Shown here in pieces: positions 29,606 through 37,409 of a stretch of 39,244 nucleotides of DNA. This stretch comes from Clostridia bacterium (GTDB lineage: Bacteria; Bacillota; Clostridia; Oscillospirales; CAG-272): contig JAFVWS010000024.1 in assembly GCA_017501545.1 (NCBI GenBank), positions 1-39,244 on the forward strand. Reading direction: 5' to 3'. The notes below the pieces were generated by a model that saw only the letters and a program-made list of their open reading frames with translations, had not been told where the DNA came from and did no database searches. A program made the position numbers and the translations under genes. The stretch's first letter is position 1; the number at the start of each line of letters is the position of its first letter.

Positions 29606-30102
29606 ACGAGTTGCTTAAAAGAAAGCCAAATAGATTAAAGGACTTTGACTATGGCGCTACTTATTCATATTTTATAACCATTTGCGCAAAGAATAGAGAG
29701 AAGATTTTATCAAATATCACCGTAGGGACAGGCGTCCTCGACTGTCCGAAAGTGGAGCTTACCTGTTTTGGCGAAATTGCAGAAAAATACATAAAGCAAT
29801 TAGATAATTTCTATGAAAGCATTTCTGTAGATTATTATGTTATAATGCCGAATCACATTCATATGTTGATTTCAATTTATGATGAAAGCGGACAGTCGGG
29901 GACGCCTGTCCCTACAAGGCAAAGCACCGCTTTATCAAGATTTGTTTCCACATTTAAAAGATTTTGCAATAAGGAGCTTGGCTTTAACCCTTGGCAAGGT
30001 CGGTTTCACGACCACATAATAAGAAACAAAGAGGACTATGAAGAGGTGTCAAAATACATTTATAATAACCCTTTAAACTGGGAAGCGGATGAGCTTTACT
30101 AA
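29602..30102 (+). CDS. REP-associated tyrosine transposase (RAYT, Y1/HUH family)
   Basis: 166 residues. Y1 transposase domain: 'ATYSYFITICAKNREKIL' start, HUH metal motif His85-x-His87 in MPNHIHMLI, and the C-terminal 'WQGRFHDHIIRNKEDYEEVSKYIYNNPLNW' that is standard for TnpA_REP proteins, with the likely catalytic Tyr in that helix. RAYTs are single-copy, domesticated relatives of IS200/IS605 transposases that act on REP palindromes. The ATG overlaps the upstream stop as ATGA, and the gene sits in the middle of a sugar-use operon. Two REP-like hairpins lie inside its reading frame (codons 41-50 and 97-105), one on each side of the HUH motif. Confidence 0.92.
   Translation: MNELLKRKPNRLKDFDYGATYSYFITICAKNREKILSNITVGTGVLDCPKVELTCFGEIAEKYIKQLDNFYESISVDYYVIMPNHIHMLISIYDESGQSGTPVPTRQSTALSRFVSTFKRFCNKELGFNPWQGRFHDHIIRNKEDYEEVSKYIYNNPLNWEADELY
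29722..29748 (+). repeat. REP-like hairpin 1 inside the RAYT gene
   Basis: GTAG tetranucleotide followed by GGACAG..CTGTCC stem (inner GCGTCCTCGA). This is the classic 'GTAG plus hairpin' form bound by RAYT proteins. 26 of 27 bases match the inverted copy at 29889-29915. Confidence 0.82.
29889..29915 (-). repeat. REP-like hairpin 2 inside the RAYT gene (inverted)
   Basis: Reverse complement of hairpin 1 with one difference (C for T in the loop); its GTAG head is on the minus strand at 29915-29912. Together they form an inverted pair, like a BIME or REPIN, with 140 bp between. Confidence 0.82.
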
Positions 30103-30111
30103 GGAGAAAAA

Positions 30112-31353
30112 ATGGCAAAGGTAAAAGGTAAGGTAAGGGCAATTGCTTGGCTCTTATCGCTTGTATATTTTGCAAGCTACATAATGCGAATAAACTTTAC
30201 AGTCTTGATTGTAAAGGTGTGTGGCGAGCTTGGGCGCGAAAAAAGCGAGCTTGCAATAATAGTTACCGCGCTTACAATTACGTATGGTCTTGGGCAGATA
30301 ATTTGTGGCATTGTGGGCGATAAAATAAAGCCTAAAACAATGATTTTATCTGGAATAGTGCTTGCTGCTGTATGCAACATATCATTTATATTTACAAGCA
30401 ATATAATTTTAATGACCGTAATTTGGGGCATAAACGGCCTTGCGCACGCAATGTTTTGGCCACCTATTGTAAGGCTGATGGCACAAAGCCTTACTGAGGC
30501 TGAGTATTCATACGCATCAGTTAGGGTAACGTGGGGCTCATCCCTTGCGACGATTCTACTCTATCTTTTGTGCCCTGTGCTACTCTTATTTATGAGCTGG
30601 CGACACATAATGCTCCTTTGCGCTGTGCTTGGGCTAATTATAATGGTTGCCTGGGTGATTTTGGCACCTAAGCTTTTTGAAAAAACGCCAAATATCAACA
30701 CTCCTTTGCCAAAATCTAACGAGAAAAATAAAAAAGAGGGTGTGCCTCTACCGAAATACGTAATACTTCCACTTGCGCTTATTATGCTTGGCATAGTAAT
30801 TCAAGGCTCACTTCGTGACGGGGTTACAACCTGGATGCCTTCTTACCTAAACGAGGTATTTAACCTTGGCGAGGAGTTTTCAATCTTCATTACAGTAATT
30901 TTAGCAATCTTCAGTATGATTAGCTTTACGGTGTTTGACTTTATAAACCGTCGCTTCTTTAAGGACGAGGTTTTAACCGCAAGTGTTATATTTACCATAG
31001 CCGCAGTATGTGGCGTGGCACTGTATCTAACAAATATTTTCGGAATAGCAACGCTTTCAATTCTGTTTATGTCGCTTTTGGTTGCTTGTATGCACGGCAC
31101 CAACCTAATGCTGATTGCAATAGCGCCAAAGCGCTTTAAAAATACAGGCAAGGTATCAACCTATTCGGGAATTATGAACGCGTGCACGTACGTTGGCGCA
31201 TCAATTTCAATATACGGCTTCTCTGCACTTAGCGATTGGGGCGCGACAATATTAATTTGGGCATTTATTTCAATTTTAGCAACGATAATTTGTCTCTTTG
31301 CAGTTAAGAGATGGCGCAAATTTAGAAAAGAATACGATGAAAAGGATGAATAA
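30112..31353 (+). CDS. Major facilitator superfamily transporter (OPA/GlpT-UhpT-like)
   Basis: 413 residues with 12 predicted membrane helices and a central charged loop (about 185-220, 'KLFEKTPNINTPLPKSNEKNKKEG'). The first helices 'LLSLVYFASYIMRINFTVLIV' with an Arg in TM1 and 'YGLGQIICGIVGDKIKPKTMI' (the MFS loop 2-3 motif GxxGDxxxxK) resemble the organophosphate:phosphate antiporter branch. Substrate unknown; the operon suggests a glycoside or sugar acid. AAGGAG precedes the ATG, and GH3 starts 2 bases after its stop. Confidence 0.87.
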   Translation: MAKVKGKVRAIAWLLSLVYFASYIMRINFTVLIVKVCGELGREKSELAIIVTALTITYGLGQIICGIVGDKIKPKTMILSGIVLAAVCNISFIFTSNIILMTVIWGINGLAHAMFWPPIVRLMAQSLTEAEYSYASVRVTWGSSLATILLYLLCPVLLLFMSWRHIMLLCAVLGLIIMVAWVILAPKLFEKTPNINTPLPKSNEKNKKEGVPLPKYVILPLALIMLGIVIQGSLRDGVTTWMPSYLNEVFNLGEEFSIFITVILAIFSMISFTVFDFINRRFFKDEVLTASVIFTIAAVCGVALYLTNIFGIATLSILFMSLLVACMHGTNLMLIAIAPKRFKNTGKVSTYSGIMNACTYVGASISIYGFSALSDWGATILIWAFISILATIICLFAVKRWRKFRKEYDEKDE

Positions 31354-31355
31354 AA

Positions 31356-33512
31356 ATGGACACAAAAGAAATTCTTAAAAAAATGACACTTGATGATAAA
31401 ATTTATCACCTTGTGCAAATGACAACAATGACCTATCTTAAGGCTGACGGCACGGATATCGTAACTGGGCCAAACAGCACAATGAAGCTTGATAAGGAGT
31501 ATATCTACGACGTAGGTACGCTTTTAAACCTTGTTGGCGCACAAACAATGATTGACGCGCAAACAAACTTCTTAAATCACAGCAAAAAGAAAATCCCACC
31601 TATTTTTATGCAGGACGTAATCCACGGACATCGTACTCTTTACCCTGTCAACTTAGGTATTGCCGCATCCTTTGATAGACAGCTTGCGCACGACGTTGCA
31701 AAAATGGCGGCATATGAGGCAAGCCTTGACGGTGTTAGCGTTGCGTTTGCACCAATGGTTGACCTTGTGCGTGACCCTCGTTGGGGACGCGTTATGGAGT
31801 CAAGCGGTGAGGACCCATACCTAAACTCAGAAATGGCATATGCAACCGTTAAGGGCTTCCAAGGTGATATGGGACCACATAATGTAGCTGCCTGTGTAAA
31901 GCACTACGCTGCTTATGGTGCAGCCGAGGCAGGACGTGACTATAATACCGTTGATATGAGTGAGCGTACGCTTCGCCAGTTCTATCTCCCACCATATAAG
32001 GGTGCTGTTGATGCTGGTGTAAAGATGGTTATGACAGCATTTAATATTGTTGACGGTGTGCCTTGCTCTGCTAACAAGCACCTAATCAAGGAAATTCTTC
32101 GTGAGGAATGGGGCTTTAACGGCGTAGTTATCAGTGACTATAGCGCATATGAGGAAATGAGAGACCACGGCTACTGCGCTGACCGTAAGGAATGTGCATA
32201 TCTTGCTATGGACGCAACCTCTGATATTGAAATGATGTCACCTTGCTATGCAAACCACCTAAAGGAGTTAGTTAGCGAGGGCAAAATTACAGAGGAGCAA
32301 ATTGACAAGGCTGTTTTGCGTATACTTGACTTGAAAAACGACCTTGGTGTGCTCGACAACCCATATCGCTCCGTTAACTTAGAGGAGTCTAAGCGCGTTC
32401 AGGTTGGTCCTGAGCACAGGGCAATTGCCAGATACGCAGCTGAGCAAAGTGCAGTTTTACTTAAAAATGATGGCATTTTGCCTCTTAGCAAGGATATAAA
32501 GAGCGTGGCTGTAATAGGTCCAAATGCTAATACAGGCGCTATCCACGGCAACTGGCCTTGTGGTGGTAAGATAGAAGAAACAATTACAGTTTTAGAGGGT
32601 GTAAAAAATATCGTCGGTGACAGAGTGTCTTACGCTAAGGGCTGTAATATTGAATATGATTCAACTGATGAATCTATGATTGATGAGGCTGTAGAGCTTG
32701 CATCTCGTGTTGATGCAGTTATTCTCTGCTTGGGTGAGCATCAAGACTACTCAGGAGAGGGCGACAGCCGTACATATATTGATATTCCAGATGTACAATA
32801 CAAGCTACTTGACAAAATCTTAGAGGTAAACAAAAATACTGCCGTTGCACTTCTTGCAGGTAGACCTCTCACAATTTCAAGGCTTGATGAAAAAGCACCA
32901 GCAATTCTTGATATGTGGATGCCCGGTACTGAGGGTGGTAACGCGTGTGCTAACCTTATCTTTGGTAACGCAGTTCCATCTGGTAAGATTACAATGACCT
33001 TCCCACGCGTGCTTGGTCAGGTGCCAATTTACTATAACGCATATATGACAGGCAGACCAAAACTTGAGGAAGACGACTTCAACCGTGTGCGCTTTACCTC
33101 ATCCTATCTTGATATGGCAAATAGCCCACTTTACCCATTTGGCTATGGTCTAAGCTATACTGATTTTGAGTATAGCGACTTCAAGCTAAGCGCTGACACA
33201 ATGCAAAGGGGAGATGTCCTTACTGCATCAGTTAAGGTTAAAAACACGGGTAAATACAAGGCAAAAGAGGTTGTACAGCTTTACATTCGTGACCTTGTTG
33301 GCTCAGTTGTGCGCCCAGTTAAGGAGCTTAAGGGCTGGGAAAAGATAGAGCTTGATATAGGTGAAGAAAAGGAAGTTAAGTTTGAAATCAACGAGGAGAT
33401 GCTTAAGTTCTGGACAAAGGATATGAAGTTTGAGGCTGAAAACGGCACCTTTGATGTCTTTATCGGAAAGAACTCCGCTTGCCACAAATTCGCAAGCTTT
33501 GAGCTAAAATAA
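31356..33512 (+). CDS. GH3 beta-glucosidase/beta-xylosidase family glycosidase
   Basis: 718 residues, no signal peptide, cytoplasmic. Three-part GH3 architecture: N-terminal TIM barrel ('MQDVIHGHRTLYP', 'FAPMVDLVRDPRWGRVMESSGEDPYLNS'), nucleophile Asp261 in GVVISDYSAYEE, (alpha/beta)6 sandwich with 'AVIGPNAN' and the acid/base Glu in 'GEHQDYSGEGDSR', then a C-terminal fibronectin III-like domain (about 620-718). The sequence is closest to the BglX-type beta-glucosidases; beta-xylosidase activity is also possible. It is the last gene of the operon with the transporter and SGNH esterase. Confidence 0.94.
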   Translation: MDTKEILKKMTLDDKIYHLVQMTTMTYLKADGTDIVTGPNSTMKLDKEYIYDVGTLLNLVGAQTMIDAQTNFLNHSKKKIPPIFMQDVIHGHRTLYPVNLGIAASFDRQLAHDVAKMAAYEASLDGVSVAFAPMVDLVRDPRWGRVMESSGEDPYLNSEMAYATVKGFQGDMGPHNVAACVKHYAAYGAAEAGRDYNTVDMSERTLRQFYLPPYKGAVDAGVKMVMTAFNIVDGVPCSANKHLIKEILREEWGFNGVVISDYSAYEEMRDHGYCADRKECAYLAMDATSDIEMMSPCYANHLKELVSEGKITEEQIDKAVLRILDLKNDLGVLDNPYRSVNLEESKRVQVGPEHRAIARYAAEQSAVLLKNDGILPLSKDIKSVAVIGPNANTGAIHGNWPCGGKIEETITVLEGVKNIVGDRVSYAKGCNIEYDSTDESMIDEAVELASRVDAVILCLGEHQDYSGEGDSRTYIDIPDVQYKLLDKILEVNKNTAVALLAGRPLTISRLDEKAPAILDMWMPGTEGGNACANLIFGNAVPSGKITMTFPRVLGQVPIYYNAYMTGRPKLEEDDFNRVRFTSSYLDMANSPLYPFGYGLSYTDFEYSDFKLSADTMQRGDVLTASVKVKNTGKYKAKEVVQLYIRDLVGSVVRPVKELKGWEKIELDIGEEKEVKFEINEEMLKFWTKDMKFEAENGTFDVFIGKNSACHKFASFELK

Positions 33513-33516
33513 AAAG

Positions 33517-33553
33517 AAAAACGGACACTTCAAAAATGAAGTGTCCGTTTTTT
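33517..33553. terminator. Bidirectional terminator between GH3 and zinc-ribbon cluster
   Basis: AAAACGGACACTT / AAGTGTCCGTTTT hairpin with CAAAAATG loop and T-runs on both strands. Confidence 0.93.
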
Positions 33554-33554
33554 G

Positions 33555-34298
33555 CTATTCATTATAATCCGATATGAATTGATTAATTATTCTTTTTCTT
33601 CTTACTTTTTTTATTATAGTTGATGCTATAAAGCATGCTAATGTAAGAAATGAAAGAGAAAGGAAAACGATTAGCGCAAGCCACGGAAAGGATGGCACAA
33701 ACATCGTATTTTCATCGCTATATTTTAAATCGTTATAGTATATAGAAAATTCAACAATTAACCAAATTAAAGATATATCAGTGACAACGCCTAATAAGGA
33801 TAGTACCAATCCGTGTATAAATTGATATATAGACCATATAGGCTTTACAGCAACGGATAGAGAGTCTATAACGAGGGCGCTTTCCTTGTCAAGGCCGTCC
33901 TTGCGGGCACGCAAAGCAACAGTTCTACAATTAATATTATAATTATTAATCCAATCTGACAGGCTTATAATGCAAAAGCTTTTTATAAGCGAAAGCACAT
34001 ATGCATAGCCAATTGTAAATATTAAAAAAGCCAAAAAAATGCAAGCATATATAATAATAGTATAATCTAAGACGTAGCTATAATCGGCTTCGTTTAGATA
34101 TACACCAAACAAGCTAAACATACAGGTTAGAAAATTGCCTATATAAAACACTAAGGTGGTAACAATAAATACAACGGTTAAAGCCTTATGTGCTTTCCCT
34201 ATTTTCTTTTCTTGCTTCCAAAACTTTATTATTTGATTTGCAGATTTAAAGCTTGTTTGCGGATCAAGATATTCATATGCATCATTATATCCATACAT
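33555..34298 (-). CDS. Polytopic membrane protein, paralog of the neighbouring zinc-ribbon protein
   Basis: 247 residues; no named family. About five hydrophobic segments (about 40-65, 78-110, 150-185, 210-235) around a conserved loop 'SLSDWINNYNINCRTVALRARKDGLDKESALVID'. The same loop occurs in the next gene upstream ('LKELRAWITKNNVNCRAIVKNERAEPDKALILA'), so the two are clearly paralogs, but this one lacks the N-terminal zinc ribbon. Last gene of a three-gene operon, 18 bases after its neighbour. Confidence 0.75.
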   Translation of the reverse strand: MYGYNDAYEYLDPQTSFKSANQIIKFWKQEKKIGKAHKALTVVFIVTTLVFYIGNFLTCMFSLFGVYLNEADYSYVLDYTIIIYACIFLAFLIFTIGYAYVLSLIKSFCIISLSDWINNYNINCRTVALRARKDGLDKESALVIDSLSVAVKPIWSIYQFIHGLVLSLLGVVTDISLIWLIVEFSIYYNDLKYSDENTMFVPSFPWLALIVFLSLSFLTLACFIASTIIKKVRRKRIINQFISDYNE

Positions 34299-34316
34299 AA
34301 GATTTCTCCTTAACGG

Positions 34317-35162
34317 TCAAGCGTGGTTTTGATAGAAATTGTTCCTTGCCTTCTTTTTAAGGCCTGCGCCTGCAATAGCTTTTGGAATATTAAATATCAA
34401 TATGAGAATTATAAAAATTATAACGGCAATAAAGGCGCAAGGGAAAAGGAGGATGTAGCCCTCTTCAGCGGAAGTGAAAAGCCCCGATTCAATAAGCGGA
34501 ATGGATATTATATACGAAAGAAACGACAACACTGCAAGCCACACGCCAAAGAATTGGAAGCATAGCGGATAGAATATAGTCGCTAAAATATTACTTGTGT
34601 TTAATTTCTTTTCTTTTTCAGGATGCTCTATTATATAGGTCGCCAGTATCAATGCTTTGTCAGGCTCGGCTCTTTCATTTTTTACTATGGCTCTACAGTT
34701 GACATTGTTTTTTGTTATCCAAGCGCGAAGCTCTTTTAAAGAAATGAGTTCAAAAATGCTTCCGGGAATAAATAAAGCGCTTGTCAGCCACATAAATAAA
34801 AGAGATAATGCAATTAAGGCAATGGTGATAAATGAGTATTCCTCGTCGTACAAGGTGAAAAAGCTTATTGCCCATATGCCAATGCTAAGTAACAGTGAAA
34901 GCATTACTGGAAAAATAGAAGCAATCCTAAGCTTATTATACAAACAGCTTTTGTTAAATGCTGACAATGCTTCATCGGCTGTTTTATACGAAGGGACGCT
35001 TGCCTTTCCTTGCTCATTCTCTGTTGATTCTGTGTTGAACGCTTGATTTTCCTTATCGTTATGCGATATAGGCGTTGCATCCGTACTAATTTCGTATGCT
35101 GTTCCGCACCATGAGCAAAATCTTCCTTCGCCTATTTCTTTTCCACAATTTCTACAAAACAT
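34317..35162 (-). CDS. Zinc-ribbon membrane protein
   Basis: 281 residues. N-terminal zinc ribbon (CRNCGKEIGEGRFCSWCG, Cys3-Cys6 and Cys16-Cys19) on the cytoplasmic side, a Ser/Thr/Glu linker (25-70), then about five membrane helices with the 'NNVNCRAIVKNERAEPDKAL' loop shared with its downstream paralog. Such zinc-ribbon plus membrane proteins are common in Clostridia; function unknown. Starts 75 bp after the DUF4190-like gene and is probably co-transcribed with it. Confidence 0.75.
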   Translation of the reverse strand: MFCRNCGKEIGEGRFCSWCGTAYEISTDATPISHNDKENQAFNTESTENEQGKASVPSYKTADEALSAFNKSCLYNKLRIASIFPVMLSLLLSIGIWAISFFTLYDEEYSFITIALIALSLLFMWLTSALFIPGSIFELISLKELRAWITKNNVNCRAIVKNERAEPDKALILATYIIEHPEKEKKLNTSNILATIFYPLCFQFFGVWLAVLSFLSYIISIPLIESGLFTSAEEGYILLFPCAFIAVIIFIILILIFNIPKAIAGAGLKKKARNNFYQNHA

Positions 35163-35236
35163 AATAATTACTCCTGATTTCTATTTTAGTAATAGTAGTA
35201 CAACCCATTCATCATACTGGTTCCTGTTTCAATCAT

Positions 35237-35629
35237 TTATATTATCATAGGCAAAATTACTGTGAAATAAAATGCTGAATAAACAATGCAGATTGGAATT
35301 GATAAAGTTGATAGGATAAGCCCTGCAGTTGCCTTGCCCTTGGGTTGACCACTCTTAGTAAGTGCTACGATAGAAAGAATAAATCCTATAATCCCAAATA
35401 TTGCGCCCAAAACACCACTCGTGCAAGCGATAATTCCCATCACCATACCACCAACGCCGTTGCCTTTGTTAATAGAAGGGGCTTGATTTCCCGAGCTACT
35501 GCGTTGATAGCCTTGGCTTTCATCTCGGTAGCTATAGGTTGGAACATTGAAGTTTTGGGTAGGCATACCACACTCAGGACATTGCTTTAAATTGTCGCGT
35601 ATTTGACGACCACAGTGATTACAGATCAT
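35237..35629 (-). CDS. Zinc-ribbon DUF4190 membrane protein
   Basis: 130 residues. N-terminal zinc ribbon (CNHCGRQIRDNLKQCPECG, Cys3-Cys6 and Cys17-Cys20), a polar linker (about 25-58), and a DUF4190 domain of two membrane helices with Gly-rich 'GMVMGIIACTSGVLGAIFGIIGFILSIVALTKSGQPKGKATAGLILSTLSI'. First gene of the operon behind a promoter whose spacer holds a perfect palindrome. Function unknown. Confidence 0.82.
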   Translation of the reverse strand: MICNHCGRQIRDNLKQCPECGMPTQNFNVPTYSYRDESQGYQRSSSGNQAPSINKGNGVGGMVMGIIACTSGVLGAIFGIIGFILSIVALTKSGQPKGKATAGLILSTLSIPICIVYSAFYFTVILPMII

Positions 35630-35667
35630 AAAAATACTCCTTGACTAATCAAAATGTTTATATTTAT

Positions 35668-35697
35668 ATTATAATCTATTCAAAATAGATATGTCAA
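35668..35697 (-). promoter_or_regulatory. Promoter of zinc-ribbon operon with palindromic operator
   Basis: Perfect TTGACA (35697-35692), 18 bases, perfect TATAAT (35673-35668). The spacer contains ATCTATT-CAA-AATAGAT (35674-35690), a perfect 7-3-7 palindrome that fills it. The divergent XRE gene starts 74 bp away, so it is the obvious candidate to bind here. Confidence 0.78.
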
Positions 35698-35770
35698 CAC
35701 TTTTTAATGAAATAATTAGTTATTATTAATGCTTGTGTATAGTACAATTATAAAAGAAGGAGGGATTGAA

Positions 35771-36079
35771 ATGGAAAAGGAAGCCTTTATAAGGCGCTTG
35801 GTTGAATTAAGAATGAACAAGGGCGCCTCAGCCAGAGATATGAGCTTGTCTCTTGGGCAAAGCCCAAGCTATATAAACAATATAGAAAATGGTGTGAATC
35901 TCCCTTCAATGACTGTCTTTTTTTATATTTGTGAGTATTTTAAAATTACACCAAAGGAATTTTTTGACATAGATGACAAAAACCCTCAAAAAACCAAGGA
36001 GCTAATAAGCGCCACCAAGGGAATGAAAAACGAAGAGCTTGAGCTTTTAATATCGGTCGCAAAGGGACTAAAAAAATAA
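35771..36079 (+). CDS. XRE-family helix-turn-helix regulator
   Basis: 102 residues from the ATG at 35771, which has AAGGAGGG 6 bases upstream; the longer reading from 35729 would run through this ribosome site. The HTH_3 domain fills residues 5-62 ('LVELRMNKGASARDMSLSLGQSPSYINNIENGVNLPSMTVFFYICEYF'), followed by a short helical tail, a usual build for a small dimeric repressor. Divergent from the zinc-ribbon operon and probably its regulator. Ends in a strong terminator. Confidence 0.9.
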   Translation: MEKEAFIRRLVELRMNKGASARDMSLSLGQSPSYINNIENGVNLPSMTVFFYICEYFKITPKEFFDIDDKNPQKTKELISATKGMKNEELELLISVAKGLKK

Positions 36080-36081
36080 AG

Positions 36082-36109
36082 AAAACGGACACACCTGTGT
36101 CCGTTTTTT
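36082..36109. terminator. Bidirectional terminator
   Basis: AAAACGGACACA / TGTGTCCGTTTT hairpin with T-run, shared by the XRE gene and the convergent PH-like gene. Confidence 0.92.
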
Positions 36110-36114
36110 GATTT

Positions 36115-36603
36115 TTATACCGATGTTTTGTCTAAAAGCTCTTTTATTTTTGGGGATTTGTCCTTTGCGTACATTTCAAGCGCTGAGTAGCTTTTTTTGT
36201 TTATGGCGAGTTGAATTTTTTCTCCTTTGGAATTGTAAATATGTATATACGAATTAAGGACAATATATCTATTGCTAATAGAGATGGCGCTACGGCGCCA
36301 TTTAACCTTGGTTTCCTTTAATTCTACAAGGTCAACATCCTCCCACTTAATTTCCAGCTTCCTTGTGCTAATTTTATTTTCATCCATTTTAATAGTATAA
36401 AACGCGCGATGATAAATTCCATAAAAAATAAAGAAAAATGCTATGCAAGGAAACTCACCAAAAATAAGGAAAAGAATGGGGCTGTCAGAAAAGAAAACAG
36501 GGATTAGAAAAAATATTCTAAAGGCGCAAACAAATATTAAGGTATAAATAAACAGCTGCTTGTGCGCCATCATTTTAATTTCATTTGATTGCTTCACTGT
36601 CAT
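36115..36603 (-). CDS. Membrane protein with possible bacterial PH-like domain
   Basis: 162 residues. Two membrane helices (about 16-37 and 42-63) are followed by a beta-rich cytoplasmic region (about 68-150: 'YTIKMDENKISTRKLEIKWEDVDLVELKETKVKW..ISNRYIVLN'), the layout of bPH (DUF304-like) proteins, though the match is by pattern only. It starts one base after the stop of the zinc-ribbon gene upstream, so they form one transcript. Function unknown. Confidence 0.7.
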   Translation of the reverse strand: MTVKQSNEIKMMAHKQLFIYTLIFVCAFRIFFLIPVFFSDSPILFLIFGEFPCIAFFFIFYGIYHRAFYTIKMDENKISTRKLEIKWEDVDLVELKETKVKWRRSAISISNRYIVLNSYIHIYNSKGEKIQLAINKKSYSALEMYAKDKSPKIKELLDKTSV

Positions 36604-36604
36604 A

Positions 36605-37360
36605 TTATATTTTTGGATTAAGAGCTTTTTTGATTACAGCCTTTTCAATTACTGCAAGCACTCCGCCGAGTATGGCAGGGATTGCAACGGAAAGCACTAA
36701 TTTGAACACGCATTCCAAGAGGAAAATCATAAGTCCTAACTGTATTCCTTCACCATATGATAAGGAAATAAGGTAAGCGTACAAGGGCCAAAGTGCGGCT
36801 TGACAAAATGCGATAAAAAACCAAATTAGCGTTGGCACTAAAAACGCGCAATGCAATTTAAAGCATTTTTTGCTTTTTGCAAAGTGGCAGGCGTTTACGA
36901 GAAATGAAAGGCTTTCGCTTGCGGTCAAATCAAGTCCGTGCTTTTCGCAAAACGGCTTTGCGCTGAATATAAGCGTAAATTCATTATAAATAACAAACGG
37001 AAATGCAACGCACGCCAATATAAGCGAAATTGCCGAGGATACGAGTGACAGTATTAAAACGTTGTCGCTGTTTGCGGTGATGAAAAGAATAATCACCTCT
37101 GCAATTAGCGATAAAGCAATTGAAACGCAAAACGAAATCAAAAGAACCGCGCTTATTTTGTTGAACGGAGCAACAAGTCTGCCTGCCTTGGTTTCAGTCC
37201 TCCATTTTCTGTAAGCAACAACAGGGTCGTTTAAATCCTCACCTTGCATATCGTCAAACGACTTTTTTTCAGCATTAACAGGCTCACATATAGCGCCACA
37301 GCCCGGACACATATCGTTGGTCACGGTGCAACCGCATTTGTCACAAATAACTGTTTTCAT
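36605..37360 (-). CDS. Zinc-ribbon membrane protein
   Basis: 251 residues from the ATG at 37360 (AAGGA 10 bases upstream); a longer reading from 37456 would run back into kdgK and is rejected. N-terminal zinc ribbon (CDKCGCTVTNDMCPGCG, Cys6-Cys9, Cys18-Cys21), polar linker, then five to six membrane helices between about 65 and 245. Its topology is like the zinc-ribbon membrane protein at 34.3-35.2 kb, and the loop 'KHGLDLTASESLSFLVNACHFAKSKK' takes the place of that protein's conserved loop. 49 bp downstream of kdgK with no terminator seen, so read-through from kdgK is possible. Confidence 0.75.
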   Translation of the reverse strand: MKTVICDKCGCTVTNDMCPGCGAICEPVNAEKKSFDDMQGEDLNDPVVAYRKWRTETKAGRLVAPFNKISAVLLISFCVSIALSLIAEVIILFITANSDNVLILSLVSSAISLILACVAFPFVIYNEFTLIFSAKPFCEKHGLDLTASESLSFLVNACHFAKSKKCFKLHCAFLVPTLIWFFIAFCQAALWPLYAYLISLSYGEGIQLGLMIFLLECVFKLVLSVAIPAILGGVLAVIEKAVIKKALNPKI

Positions 37361-37409
37361 AATGTTAATCCTTCTTTGATAGGTGGATTTTTTTTGTGTA
37401 AATTTATAT

